The notes under the pieces are model-generated. The model searched no databases and was not told the origin of the DNA. It saw nothing but the letters and a program-made list of their open reading frames with translations. Below, one piece after another: positions 1 through 9,808 of a stretch of 40,750 nt of DNA; the stretch's first letter is position 1; the number at the start of each line of letters is the position of its first letter. The position numbers were made by a program, and so were the translations under genes. The DNA is taken from the NCBI GenBank assembly GCA_018883455.1, contig VEQC01000002.1:1-40750 (forward strand). Direction: 5' to 3'. The stretch comes from Limnohabitans sp. (lineage in GTDB: Bacteria; Pseudomonadota; Gammaproteobacteria; Burkholderiales; Burkholderiaceae_C).

Positions 1-1062
1 CGCTTTCTCCACACGCACGTGTAGCGGGACAAAGAAATCGGCATCGCGCGTGAGGTAGGGGCGAATGGGCAAGATCCCTTCGCGCGTGCGCACCACCGTC
101 TCTTGCAAACGTTCGCGCAAGCGCAGTGCAATTTGCAGCACCACATCCTTCTCGCGCGTGCCAGCCGGGCCAATCGCGCCGGGGTCTTCGCCGCCGTGCC
201 CAGGGTCGATCGCCACGATCACAAAGCGCTCGGTGGGCCCACCTTGGGAGAGGCCTGGCGTAGATGCGAAGGGCGGCGGGGTGAGGGCGGCGCTGCCCGG
301 AGTGGGGGGAGCGCTGCCGGGGCCGCCTGGCGTGCCCATGGCGGTGGGCGCGGCCGTGGGGCTCGGGCCGGTGGCGCTCATGCTCGGCGCTGCGCCTGCG
401 CCCGGGGTGCCACCCATGCCAGAAGCGCTGGCCGCACCTGCGGCGCTGCCCATACCGGCGGCGCTGCTGCCATTGGGCAAACTCGGCTGGCGCGCGAGCC
501 AGTCCCCCAACGGGTCACTGTGCGGCACGATGCGTGAGGACTGCGGTGCTGCCGGCGAAGGTTTGAGGCTCGCGCGGTTTCCCCCCGGTTCGGTGCGCTC
601 CAGAATCAGTGCTTCGAGCGGGTCACTCACTTGCGTGGGGTAGAGGTCGAGCACCAAACGGTGTTGGTAGCGGGCACTGCCCGAGCTCACGGGTGGGAGG
701 TTAAACACCTGGGGCTTGACCATCTGGCGCAAATCCAGCACCAAACGCACCACGTTGGCACTGTACTGGCCCACCCGCACACCGGTGATGAAGGGGTCGT
801 CCGAGCGCACTTTGCTCACCAACTCGCGCAAGGCCGGATTGAGCTCCACCCCCTCGATGTCAACCGCCAGGCGCGGCGGGTTGGCCACAAACAAAGGCTC
901 GGTGCGCAGCGCCGCATCGCTCTCAATCGTCACCCGGGTGTAGTCAGCCGCAGGCCAGACCCGCACCGCCAGAATCGTCGCACCGCGCGCGATCTGCGCC
1001 ACGCCCAAGCTCAGCAAGAGCACGCCACCTTGGCGCAGCACATGGCGACGTGAGGCGTTCAC
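1..1062 (-). CDS. amiC: N-acetylmuramoyl-L-alanine amidase (AmiC-like), C-terminus truncated by window start
   Basis: Reverse strand from GTG at 1062 (VNASRRHVLRQGGVLLLS...), then an Ala/Gly/Pro-rich linker, then the Amidase_3 motif VAIDPGHGGEDPGAIGPAGTREKDVVLQIALRLRERL. Runs off the window. Confidence 0.88.
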   Translation of the reverse strand, partial: MNASRRHVLRQGGVLLLSLGVAQIARGATILAVRVWPAADYTRVTIESDAALRTEPLFVANPPRLAVDIEGVELNPALRELVSKVRSDDPFITGVRVGQYSANVVRLVLDLRQMVKPQVFNLPPVSSGSARYQHRLVLDLYPTQVSDPLEALILERTEPGGNRASLKPSPAAPQSSRIVPHSDPLGDWLARQPSLPNGSSAAGMGSAAGAASASGMGGTPGAGAAPSMSATGPSPTAAPTAMGTPGGPGSAPPTPGSAALTPPPFASTPGLSQGGPTERFVIVAIDPGHGGEDPGAIGPAGTREKDVVLQIALRLRERLQETVVRTREGILPIRPYLTRDADFFVPLHVRVEKA

Positions 1063-1520
1063 AGCAGTGCCTCCCCCTGCGGTGTGCGCGCCGTCACCTG
1101 CACCTCACGCGTGCCTTCGGTTGCGCCAAAGCCTATCCGCACCACCCAGTCCGCTTGCGCGAGCACTTCCGCCACCCGCTCGGGCCACTCGCACAGCTTC
1201 AAACCCGGCTGAGCAAAAATGTCCCGCAGCCCAGCGTCTTCCCACTCGCGCGGGTCTTCAAAGCGGTAGAAATCAAAGTGCCAGACGTCACCCTCGGGCA
1301 GGTTGTAGCTCTCCACCACCGCATACGTGGGGCTCTTGATGCGGCCCTCCACGCCCAGCGCGCGCAGCAGGTGGCGCACCCAGGTGGTCTTGCCCGCGCC
1401 CAGGTCGCCTTGGAGGCACACACAAGCGTTCAGACCCTGCTGGCGCAAACGCTCGGCCAAGCCCTGGGCATGGGCGGCCGCGTCGGTTTCCGAAGACCAA
1501 TGCAAGGTTTTTACAATCAT
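1059..1520 (-). CDS. tsaE: tRNA threonylcarbamoyladenosine biosynthesis ATPase TsaE
   Basis: Walker A GDLGAGKTTWVRHLLRALG, SPTYAVVESY, HFDFYR; GTGA overlap with the downstream amiC start. Start taken at MIVKTLHW. Confidence 0.93.
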   Translation of the reverse strand: MIVKTLHWSSETDAAAHAQGLAERLRQQGLNACVCLQGDLGAGKTTWVRHLLRALGVEGRIKSPTYAVVESYNLPEGDVWHFDFYRFEDPREWEDAGLRDIFAQPGLKLCEWPERVAEVLAQADWVVRIGFGATEGTREVQVTARTPQGEALL

Positions 1521-1537
1521 CCGAAGCAGGAGCACGC

Positions 1538-2662
1538 GTGGAGTTTGAACACACACCATTGTGGCGGCAGATCGAGGGCTGGGCGCATGCGCTGGGATTT
1601 TCGCAAATCGGCGTGGCCCCGGTCGACCTCCGCTCGGCCGAACCCGGGTTGCAGGCGTGGTTGGGCCGCCAATTCCATGGCGAGATGGCCTACATGGCCG
1701 AGCACGGCTTGAAACGCGCCCGCCCGGCCGAACTCATCCCCGGCACCCTGTGCGTGCTCACCGCCCGCATGAATTACCTTGACCCCGATACCCCCCACGA
1801 TTGGCAGGCGCAGGAGTGGCAGCGCCTGCAAACCCCCGGGCAAGGGGTGGTCTCGCTCTACGCCCGAGGGCGCGATTACCACAAGGTCTTGCGCAACCGC
1901 CTGGACCAGCTCGCGCGCCAGATCGACCAAGCGCTCGCGGCGCTCGCCCCGCCCCAGCGTGGGGACGCCACGCAGGCGCTGCAATACCGCGCCTTCACCG
2001 ATTCCGCCCCCGTGCTCGAAGCCGAGCTGGCCACCCGCTCGGGCCTGGGCTGGCGCGGCAAACACACCCTGGTGTTGCATCGGGACGCGGGCTCGATGTT
2101 TTTTCTGGGCGAGATCTACCTCAACCAACCCTGGCCACAAAGCCCCCCCATCAGCAGCCACTGCGGCGAATGCCGCGCCTGCATCGATCACTGCCCCACC
2201 GGCGCCATTCTGGGCCCCGGCCAGCTTGACGCACGCCGCTGCATTTCGTACCTCACCATTGAGCACCCCGGCAGCATCGCGCCCGAGCTGCGCCCCCTCA
2301 TGGGCGCCCATGTCTATGGCTGTGATGACTGCCAACTCGCCTGTCCCTGGAACAAATACGCCAAACCAGCCGGACTAGCCGATTTCCGCGCCCGGCCCCA
2401 ATGGACCGAGCCGAGCCTGGCCGATTGGCTGCGCTGGGACGAAGACACCTTCTTGCGCCAAAGCGAAGGCAGCCCCATCCGCCGCATTGGCCACACCCGC
2501 TGGCTGCGCAACGTCGCCATCGCCAGCGGCAACGCCTTGCGCCCCCCGTGCCCCTTGAGCCCCGAGGCCCAAGCCGATCTCCTGGCCGCCCTAGAAGCCC
2601 TGCAAACCCACGCCCACCCCCTCGTGCGCGAACACGTGGCCTGGGCGCTGGCGCAGGTTTAG
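1538..2662 (+). CDS. queG: epoxyqueuosine reductase QueG
   Basis: GTG start; CGECRACIDHCPTGAILGPGQLDARRCISYLTIEHPG and CDDCQLACPWNKYA 4Fe-4S motifs typical of QueG. Confidence 0.94.
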   Translation: MEFEHTPLWRQIEGWAHALGFSQIGVAPVDLRSAEPGLQAWLGRQFHGEMAYMAEHGLKRARPAELIPGTLCVLTARMNYLDPDTPHDWQAQEWQRLQTPGQGVVSLYARGRDYHKVLRNRLDQLARQIDQALAALAPPQRGDATQALQYRAFTDSAPVLEAELATRSGLGWRGKHTLVLHRDAGSMFFLGEIYLNQPWPQSPPISSHCGECRACIDHCPTGAILGPGQLDARRCISYLTIEHPGSIAPELRPLMGAHVYGCDDCQLACPWNKYAKPAGLADFRARPQWTEPSLADWLRWDEDTFLRQSEGSPIRRIGHTRWLRNVAIASGNALRPPCPLSPEAQADLLAALEALQTHAHPLVREHVAWALAQV

Positions 2663-2671
2663 CCGCGCGCT

Positions 2672-3577
2672 TTACTCCCCCACCACCCGCGTCACTTCCC
2701 CCGTCAAAATCCAGCGCGCCACCGCTTGCATGACGGGCTCCTCTCGGCCGAGGTAAGAGTGCAGGTGGCCGCCGCCGCAGGGGTCGCCCTTGGGAATGCC
2801 GCCCTTGACGCTCATGAGCTTGTCGGGGCCGGCCATGGCCAACGCCGCGTCATAACGGGTGTAGGGGCATTGGTCGTCTTGGTGGTGCATGAACACCCAA
2901 GGCGCGGTGGCTTTGCCCATGTCCATGCGCGGCACGCTGCTCGCGTAATCCGTGAAGCGTCCGCCACCGGGACTGTTCATGGAGGCGGAGTGAATGCTGC
3001 CCTGAATGGTGGTGCCCAAGCGAATCGCCAGCCAGCGCGACGAAATGCTGCCGTAGCTATGGCCCATGAGGTAGACCTTCTCCACCCCATGCGATTGGCG
3101 CAAGGTTTGAATGAGTTGGCTCACATCGGCTGCGTGGCGTTCCGAGGCACGGTAGCTGTCACTGCAGCCGTAGGGGTCGGGCGAACGCTGGGCGACGCCC
3201 CATTCGTCGGTCGGGCAATCCACCAACACCAAGCGAATGCCCTGGCGCGGCAAGTCTTCAATGCGCGTTAACGCATAAAACCCACTCTGGCGCACCCGCG
3301 AGAGGTAAATCGAACTGTCGATACGCTCTGGCAGCCAGAGCATGCCCGGCCAGCCGACAAAAAACAGCAAGGCCGTTTTGCTCTCGGCGTTGGTGGGCTT
3401 GACCGAGGTGGCGCGCAGCACGGCAGGCTTGGGGCTCAAAAGCCCATAGGTGCGCCCCAAATCAATCTGGATCAACTCCGCCGTGACATCCTGTGCCTGA
3501 GCGGCCATGGCGATCAAGAGCGCCGCCAGGGCAGACAAGCCGCGTGGGCAGGTTTTCCAGAGAAACTTGAAAAGCAT
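2672..3577 (-). CDS. secreted alpha/beta hydrolase
   Basis: N-terminal signal-like segment; GHSYGS nucleophile elbow. Confidence 0.7.
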   Translation of the reverse strand: MLFKFLWKTCPRGLSALAALLIAMAAQAQDVTAELIQIDLGRTYGLLSPKPAVLRATSVKPTNAESKTALLFFVGWPGMLWLPERIDSSIYLSRVRQSGFYALTRIEDLPRQGIRLVLVDCPTDEWGVAQRSPDPYGCSDSYRASERHAADVSQLIQTLRQSHGVEKVYLMGHSYGSISSRWLAIRLGTTIQGSIHSASMNSPGGGRFTDYASSVPRMDMGKATAPWVFMHHQDDQCPYTRYDAALAMAGPDKLMSVKGGIPKGDPCGGGHLHSYLGREEPVMQAVARWILTGEVTRVVGE

Positions 3578-3733
3578 GGAAGGGCTCCAAGGCAGAGGTC
3601 ATGATGGGGTGCTCAAGCCGGGGCGCATGCCGGCAAAGCATCTTCACCATCGCATAATAACGGCACGTAAGGGGGTGCACGAACCCAGGACGCCCTCTCC
3701 AAAATTCGCCACTCACCCGAGGAGCGTAACGGC

Positions 3734-4867
3734 ATGAACAAGCGCTGGTTCCCCATCGTTCTCACCCTGATCTGCGGCTGGGCGCTAGCCCAACCTTCCT
3801 GGACGCTGCCCTCCCAAGGCGGGCGTCCGCTCATGCCCGATGAATGGTTATTCGGCCAAGGCCAGCCCTACCACTTTCGCAAGCCGGCCAGTCCGAACGG
3901 CCTGCCCTTGGAGCGACGCGCGCCCACGCCAAGCGAAAAAGCCGCCATCGAAAAAATCCAGGCGCGCTTTGCCGGCCTGCCCAGCAAGGCTTTTTTGCTG
4001 GGTGACAAACGCGACATTGTGTGGGTTGAGTACAAAGCACCCGCCCACGATGAGAGCACCTTCCTGAGCGCGAGCATTGACAAGACCGTCACCGCCATGA
4101 GCGCCGGCGTGGCCTTGTGCGAGGGCAAGATCGCACTCTCCACCAAGGCCAAAGACTTGCTCCCCGAGCTCGCGCAGGTCGACATTGGCGAGAGCACCCT
4201 GCGCCACAACCTCATGATGGCCTCGGGCACGACCCGTGCCCTCGACGACAGCCAAAGCATGACCCCAGAGGAACACAGCAGCCTCGTGGCGGGCCGCATC
4301 AACTTCATGGACCTCATCCAAGGCCGCTTGGGCAAACGCAACGGCTGGAGCGAATTACCCGGCGAGCGCTTCTCCTACAAAACCCAAGACCCCACGCTCG
4401 TGGGCATGATGATCTCGGCCGCCTATGGCATGGGCGGTAAACATTTTCGGGACTGGCAAGACACGCATTTCTTTCCCAAAGTGCGCGTGGGAGACCGCCG
4501 CATTCAGGGGCGCGACACCGTGGGCTACGCCTGGTCTGAGGGCAACACCCGCATGACCTTGCGCGACTGGGCCCGCTTCGCGATCTTTGTGCAAGAGGCG
4601 CGCCAACAAAACGATTGCTTCGGCCAATACGTGCGCGATGCCACCCGCACGCAAATCAAATCCGATCAGCGCTTTGCCAAACCCTACGCCGGCTACGGCT
4701 ACCTCACCTGGACCGACAACGCCGACATCCCCAACAGCTACTCCGCTCTGGGCTACGGCGGCCAAGCCATCGTCTGGAGCACCACCAGCGACAAATACTT
4801 CATCGTCTTTAGCAACAACGTGAGCGTGAGCGAGATCCACAGCATGGCCAAACTCTGGTTGCCTTGA
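3734..4867 (+). CDS. serine hydrolase, class C beta-lactamase-like (exported)
   Basis: Signal peptide MNKRWFPIVLTLICGWALA; SxxK motif SIDKTVTAMSAG; RBS gaggag upstream. Confidence 0.75.
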   Translation: MNKRWFPIVLTLICGWALAQPSWTLPSQGGRPLMPDEWLFGQGQPYHFRKPASPNGLPLERRAPTPSEKAAIEKIQARFAGLPSKAFLLGDKRDIVWVEYKAPAHDESTFLSASIDKTVTAMSAGVALCEGKIALSTKAKDLLPELAQVDIGESTLRHNLMMASGTTRALDDSQSMTPEEHSSLVAGRINFMDLIQGRLGKRNGWSELPGERFSYKTQDPTLVGMMISAAYGMGGKHFRDWQDTHFFPKVRVGDRRIQGRDTVGYAWSEGNTRMTLRDWARFAIFVQEARQQNDCFGQYVRDATRTQIKSDQRFAKPYAGYGYLTWTDNADIPNSYSALGYGGQAIVWSTTSDKYFIVFSNNVSVSEIHSMAKLWLP

Positions 4868-4885
4868 AGTGGCCTCGTCGTTCAA

Positions 4886-4901
4886 GGCCCCCTGCGGGGC
4901 C
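4886..4901. terminator. GC-rich hairpin between convergent genes
   Basis: GGCCCC-CTGC-GGGGCC inverted repeat between the stop codons of the serine hydrolase and mltB; no strong T-tract. Confidence 0.4.
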
Positions 4902-4912
4902 GGGTCAGTGGC

Positions 4913-6121
4913 TCAACGCTGAACCTGCAATTCACTCGACCGCGCCTTGACCGCCTGCGCCAACTCAATCACCGCCATGGCGTAATAGCTGCTCCAGTTG
5001 TAGCGGGTGATGGTGTAGAAGTTTTCCGTGCCAATCACATAGCTGGGGGCGTCATTGCCGTTGAAGAGTTCGATCAAGGCCATTGGCCCCGTGTGTTGTT
5101 GGGCCTCCTCGGGTAACTCCACGCCCAACTCGCGCAGGCGCTGGGCGCTAAAGGTGGGCAGGATGTCGGGGGCGAGCAGTTCGGGCAGGTTGAGGCGGCT
5201 CGCGTCAAAGCGCAGGCTGTAGTGCGTGGGCTGTCCGGTACGCCAGCCAAAGGCCTGGAAGTAATTCGCCACCGAGCCAATCGCATCCACCGGGCTGTCG
5301 ATCAAGTCAATCCGCCCATCGCCATCGAAGTCCACGGCAAATTTTTGTTGGCTCGAGGGCATGAACTGCGGCCAGCCCATGGCCCCGGCAAAGCTGCCCT
5401 TGAAATGTTCACTCTTGGCGGACGCGCGTTGGAGATTTTGCAAGAAGGCACCGAGCTCGCCCACAAAGAACTTGCGCCGCTCTTCGGCCCGGGGGTGGGC
5501 GCTGGGAAAGCGCAGGGAGAGCGTGGTCAAGGCATCCAGGACGCGGTGCTGCCCCATGTGGCGGCCGTAGAAGGTCTCCACCCCAATGATGCCCACCACA
5601 ATTTCGGCCGGCACCCCATACTGCGCTTCGGCGCGCGCGAGGGCTTGCGCGTGTTCGCGCCAAAATTGGAGGCCCGCCTCAATGCGCCGTGGCTCGATGA
5701 AGCGGGCCTGATAGGCATACCAATTCTTTTGCGTGGGCACGCTCGGGGGCAGCACGAGCTGGGGTACACCGGGCAGAAACCGTGCCTGGCTCAATTGCGC
5801 CTCCACCCATGCCGCCGGCAATTGGTGGCTTTGCGCCAGCGCTTGCGCGAGGCTGCGCACCTCCGGCGTGTGGCCAAAGGCCGGTCCTCGGCTGTGGTTT
5901 TCCCGCTTGGGTGGGGCAGGGCGCTGAGCGCCTGTCTTGGCCTTCGTGGCTTTGGCCTTGTGCGCGGGGGGTTGCGCCGCTTTGGCGCGCGCTTTGTCGG
6001 CAGATGCGGGCGCGGACGCGCCAACCGTGCCCCAAAGGCCCCCCAATAGCCCAAACCCCACGAAAACCTTGATCCAGTTCAACCGTTTCCCCTTCTCTTG
6101 CATCCAGCGGTCAGGCCGCAT
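4913..6121 (-). CDS. mltB: lytic murein transglycosylase B
   Basis: GVPAEIVVGIIGVETFYGRHMG, GSFAGAMGWPQFMPSS, DFDGDGRIDL: MltB (SLT_2) signatures; Ala/Lys-rich N-terminal region. Confidence 0.92.
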   Translation of the reverse strand: MRPDRWMQEKGKRLNWIKVFVGFGLLGGLWGTVGASAPASADKARAKAAQPPAHKAKATKAKTGAQRPAPPKRENHSRGPAFGHTPEVRSLAQALAQSHQLPAAWVEAQLSQARFLPGVPQLVLPPSVPTQKNWYAYQARFIEPRRIEAGLQFWREHAQALARAEAQYGVPAEIVVGIIGVETFYGRHMGQHRVLDALTTLSLRFPSAHPRAEERRKFFVGELGAFLQNLQRASAKSEHFKGSFAGAMGWPQFMPSSQQKFAVDFDGDGRIDLIDSPVDAIGSVANYFQAFGWRTGQPTHYSLRFDASRLNLPELLAPDILPTFSAQRLRELGVELPEEAQQHTGPMALIELFNGNDAPSYVIGTENFYTITRYNWSSYYAMAVIELAQAVKARSSELQVQR

Positions 6122-6175
6122 GGTAAGCTGAAACCTGCGTCAACACACGAGGAAGACACAGGTCACGCGCGCAAC

Positions 6176-7129
6176 ATGAGCAAAACGGGCTATTACACAC
6201 ACCCTTTGTGCTGGAAGCACGAAATGGGGCCAGGCCACCCCGAGTGCCCCGAGCGGCTCGATGCCATCCAAGAGCGCCTGCTCATCACCGGCGTGGACTT
6301 GGGGCTCACGGCCTTGGAGGCACCCCCCGCCACGCCCAAGGTGCTCGCCCTGGCGCACGACCCTGTCTATGTCGATCACTTGCACGCGCGCGCCGCGCAG
6401 TTGCGCGAGGAACAGGATGCGGGCGGGCCCACCTACAGCCACATCGACGCCGACACCCTCATGAACATCCACACCTGGGAGGCCGCCTTGGTCTCCGCAG
6501 GCGCCGCAGTGGCGGCAACCGATGCCGTCATTCGGGGCGAACTCGCCAACGCCTTTTGCGCCGTGCGCCCCCCCGGCCATCACGCCAGCGTGCGCGAAGC
6601 CTCCGGCTTTTGTTTTTTCAACAACGTGGCCGTGGCCGCCCGCTACGCCTTGGAGCACCATGGCCTCGCGCGTGTGGCGGTGGTGGACTTTGACGTGCAC
6701 CACGGCAACGGCACCGAGGACATCCTCGCCGGCGATGAGCGCGTGCTGATGGTGAGCATCTTCCAGCACCCGTTCTACCCCCACTCCGGCACGGACAACC
6801 CGGCGCCCAACATGTGCAATGTGCCGGTGCCGGCCTACACCCGAGGGCCCCAAGTGCGCGAGTTGATCGAGCAGCTCTGGCTGCCGCGCCTCGAAGCGTT
6901 TCGGCCGCAAATGATTTTTGTGAGCGCGGGCTTTGACGCGCACCGCGAAGACGACATGGGCCAACTCGGATTGACCGAGGCCGACTACACCTGGATCACC
7001 CAACGCATACGCGAGGTGGCGCTGCGCCACGCGCAGGGGCGCATCGTCTCCTGCCTCGAAGGCGGCTACGCCCTGGGGGCGTTGGCACGCAGCGTGGAAG
7101 CGCACCTGCGGGTGCTGGCGGACATCTGA
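6176..7129 (+). CDS. histone deacetylase family protein (HDAC-like / acetylpolyamine amidohydrolase-type)
   Basis: RPPGHHASVREASGFCFFNNVAVAARYAL, VVDFDVHHGNGTEDI, SAGFDAHREDDMGQLGLTEADY. Start at MSKTGYYTH. Confidence 0.92.
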   Translation: MSKTGYYTHPLCWKHEMGPGHPECPERLDAIQERLLITGVDLGLTALEAPPATPKVLALAHDPVYVDHLHARAAQLREEQDAGGPTYSHIDADTLMNIHTWEAALVSAGAAVAATDAVIRGELANAFCAVRPPGHHASVREASGFCFFNNVAVAARYALEHHGLARVAVVDFDVHHGNGTEDILAGDERVLMVSIFQHPFYPHSGTDNPAPNMCNVPVPAYTRGPQVRELIEQLWLPRLEAFRPQMIFVSAGFDAHREDDMGQLGLTEADYTWITQRIREVALRHAQGRIVSCLEGGYALGALARSVEAHLRVLADI

Positions 7130-7130
7130 A

Positions 7131-7976
7131 ATGGACTTCGCTTTCTGGCCTGACAACTGGGCCCAACTCGACCACATCAAGCTCTCCCTGGGCAAGACGC
7201 GCCTGAGCCTGGCCGACCTCATCGACGGCGTGCTCCTGGGCGTCATTTTGCTGGTGGGCACCCTCTGGTTCACGGCCTGGCTCGAACGTCGCTTGCTCGC
7301 CCAGGCGGTCAACGATTTGTCGCTGCGCAAGATCATTGGCAACGTCTTGCGCGCCCTCTTGCTGTTTGTCTCCCTCTTGCTCGTGCTCTCCACCCTGGGC
7401 GTCGACCTCACGGCCCTCTCGGTCATCGGCGGTGCGGTGGGGGTGGGCTTGGGCTTTGGCCTGCAAAAGCTCGCCGCCAACTATGTCAGCGGCTTTGTCA
7501 TCCTCATCGAGCGCTCCTTGCAAATTGGCGATTTCGTGCGGGTCGATAACTTCGAGGGTCGGGTGGTGGACATCAAAACCCGCTACACCCTCTTGCGCAA
7601 CAGCGCCGGTACCGAATCGGTCGTGCCCAACGAGCGGCTGTTGATTGAGCGGGTCGAAAACCTCGCCAAGCCCGGTAGCCCCTACCTCATGCCCCTGGTC
7701 TATTGGCTCAGCCACGACACCGCCGCCGCCCCCGTCAAACCCCTGCTCGAGCAGGCGGCCGCCCAAGTGGAGGGGGTGCGCGCCGAGCCCCCCCCCACGG
7801 CCTGGCTGCAGGAAGTGACCCCCCAGGGCCTGCGCTGGACGCTGCTCGTCTGGCTCAACGACCCGACCCAGCAAGGCCCCGTGCGCTCCCAAGTCCACCT
7901 CTCGGTCTTGGCCGAACTCAAGGCGGCGGGGCTGGCGCTCACCCAGCTCCCCCCTGAAAACACGGTGAAACCCTGA
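7131..7976 (+). CDS. MscS-family mechanosensitive ion channel
   Basis: GVGLGFGLQKLAANYVSGFVILIERSLQIGDFVRVDNFEGRVVDIKTRYTLLRN is the MscS core signature. Confidence 0.9.
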   Translation: MDFAFWPDNWAQLDHIKLSLGKTRLSLADLIDGVLLGVILLVGTLWFTAWLERRLLAQAVNDLSLRKIIGNVLRALLLFVSLLLVLSTLGVDLTALSVIGGAVGVGLGFGLQKLAANYVSGFVILIERSLQIGDFVRVDNFEGRVVDIKTRYTLLRNSAGTESVVPNERLLIERVENLAKPGSPYLMPLVYWLSHDTAAAPVKPLLEQAAAQVEGVRAEPPPTAWLQEVTPQGLRWTLLVWLNDPTQQGPVRSQVHLSVLAELKAAGLALTQLPPENTVKP

Positions 7977-8042
7977 TGGAGTTCTTCGGGAAAACCCGCA
8001 TAATTCGACTTGTTGTGCGGCTTTGAGCCGGCTTTTACAATG

Positions 8043-8062
8043 TGACGTTTACGTAAACGTCA
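8043..8062. promoter_or_regulatory. 20-bp perfect palindrome TGACGTTTACGTAAACGTCA, putative operator upstream of etfB
   Basis: Perfect dyad in the intergenic region 34 bp upstream of the etfB start codon. Confidence 0.7.
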
Positions 8063-8095
8063 ATCAATCTTTTAAATTCCAACCCTGGAGCACAC

Positions 8096-8845
8096 ATGAA
8101 GGTTCTGGTTCCCGTCAAACGCGTGGTGGATTACAACGTGAAGGTGCGTGTCAAATCCGATCAAACCGGTGTCGACATCGCCAACGTCAAGATGAGCATG
8201 AACCCCTTTGACGAGATTGCCGTCGAAGAGGCCGTTCGCTTGAAAGAGAAGGGCGTGGTCACGGAAGTGATCGCCGTCTCTTGTGGCGTCACCCAGTGCC
8301 AAGAAACCCTGCGCACGGCCATGGCCATTGGGGCCGACCGCGGCATTTTGGTGGAGACCACCGAAGAGCTCCAGCCGCTGGCCGTGGCCAAGCTGCTCAA
8401 AGCGTTGGTTGATCGTGAGCAACCCCAGCTCATCATCCTCGGCAAACAAGCCATTGACGACGACTGCAACCAAACCGGCCAGATGCTCGCCGCTTTGGCC
8501 GATCTGCCCCAAGCCACCTTTGCCTCCAAAGTGGAAGTGGCCGATGGCCGCGCCCAAGTCACGCGTGAAGTCGACGGCGGTTTGGAAACCCTCTCCGTGC
8601 AGTTGCCCGCCGTGGTCACCACCGATTTGCGTTTGAACGAGCCACGCTACGTCACCTTGCCCAACATCATGAAGGCCAAGAAAAAGCAGCTCGACGTGCT
8701 CAAGCCCGAGGACCTCGGCGTCAACGTCGCGCCGCGCCTCAAAACCCTCAAAGTCAGCGAGCCGCCCAAGCGTGGCGCTGGCGTGAAAGTCCCCGATGTC
8801 GCCGCTCTGGTCGACAAGCTCAAGAACGAAGCCAAAGTCATCTGA
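8096..8845 (+). CDS. etfB: electron transfer flavoprotein subunit beta
   Basis: [22 protein letters not shown]...[35 protein letters not shown]. Confidence 0.96.
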   Translation: MKVLVPVKRVVDYNVKVRVKSDQTGVDIANVKMSMNPFDEIAVEEAVRLKEKGVVTEVIAVSCGVTQCQETLRTAMAIGADRGILVETTEELQPLAVAKLLKALVDREQPQLIILGKQAIDDDCNQTGQMLAALADLPQATFASKVEVADGRAQVTREVDGGLETLSVQLPAVVTTDLRLNEPRYVTLPNIMKAKKKQLDVLKPEDLGVNVAPRLKTLKVSEPPKRGAGVKVPDVAALVDKLKNEAKVI

Positions 8846-8855
8846 GGAACGCACC

Positions 8856-9788
8856 ATGTCCATTCTTGTCATTGCTGAACACGACAACGCATCGATCAAA
8901 GGTGCCACCCTCAACACCGTGAGCGCTGCCGCGGCCATTGGCGGCGACGTGCATGTGCTCGTCGCTGGCCATCAAGCCGCTGGCGCGGCTGCCGCCGCCG
9001 CGCAAATTGCCGGCGTGGCCAAAGTCCTGCACGCCGAGAGCGAAGCCTTCGCCCACGGCTTGGCCGAGAACGTCGCGGCCCAAGTGGTCGCGCTCGCCAG
9101 CGCTTACAGCCACATCCTCTTCCCCGCAACCGCCGGCGGCAAGAACGTCGCCCCGCGCGTGGCCGCCAAACTCGATGTGGCGCAAATCAGCGACATCACC
9201 CTCGTGGTCTCGCCCGACACTTTCGAGCGCCCCATCTACGCGGGCAACGCCATCGCCACCGTGCAGTCGGCCGATGCCACCAAGGTCATCACCGTGCGCA
9301 CCACGGGTTTTGACGCCGCCCCCGCCAGCGGGGGGAGCGCCGCTGTGGAGAGCGTCGCCGCTGCCGCTGACAGTGGCAAGAGCCGCTATGTGGGCAGTGA
9401 AATCGCCAAGAGCGATCGCCCCGAGCTCACCGCGGCCAAGATCATCGTCTCCGGTGGCCGTGCCCTGGGCAGCTCGGAGAAGTTCTCCGAAGTCATCACC
9501 CCGCTGGCCGACAAACTCGGTGCCGCCATTGGCGCGAGCCGCGCGGCCGTGGATGCGGGCTACGCGCCCAACGATTTGCAAGTGGGCCAGACCGGCAAGA
9601 TCGTCGCCCCGCAGCTCTATGTGGCCTGTGGCATCAGTGGCGCCATCCAGCACTTGGCGGGCATGAAGGATTCCAAGGTCATCGTGGCCATCAACAAGGA
9701 TCCCGAAGCGCCCATCTTCAGCGTGGCCGACTATGGTCTGGAGGCGGATCTCTTCGTCGCCGTGCCCGAACTCGTCCAATCTCTGTAA
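8856..9788 (+). CDS. etfA: electron transfer flavoprotein subunit alpha
   Basis: [11 protein letters not shown]..., [74 protein letters not shown]. Confidence 0.97.
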   Translation: MSILVIAEHDNASIKGATLNTVSAAAAIGGDVHVLVAGHQAAGAAAAAAQIAGVAKVLHAESEAFAHGLAENVAAQVVALASAYSHILFPATAGGKNVAPRVAAKLDVAQISDITLVVSPDTFERPIYAGNAIATVQSADATKVITVRTTGFDAAPASGGSAAVESVAAAADSGKSRYVGSEIAKSDRPELTAAKIIVSGGRALGSSEKFSEVITPLADKLGAAIGASRAAVDAGYAPNDLQVGQTGKIVAPQLYVACGISGAIQHLAGMKDSKVIVAINKDPEAPIFSVADYGLEADLFVAVPELVQSL

Positions 9789-9808
9789 ATCCCCATCAGG
9801 AGTGCCCC

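Noticed and set aside
6140-7480. 446-aa minus-strand ORF antisense to the HDAC-like gene
   Set aside because: Shadow ORF; sense strand has all HDAC-family motifs.
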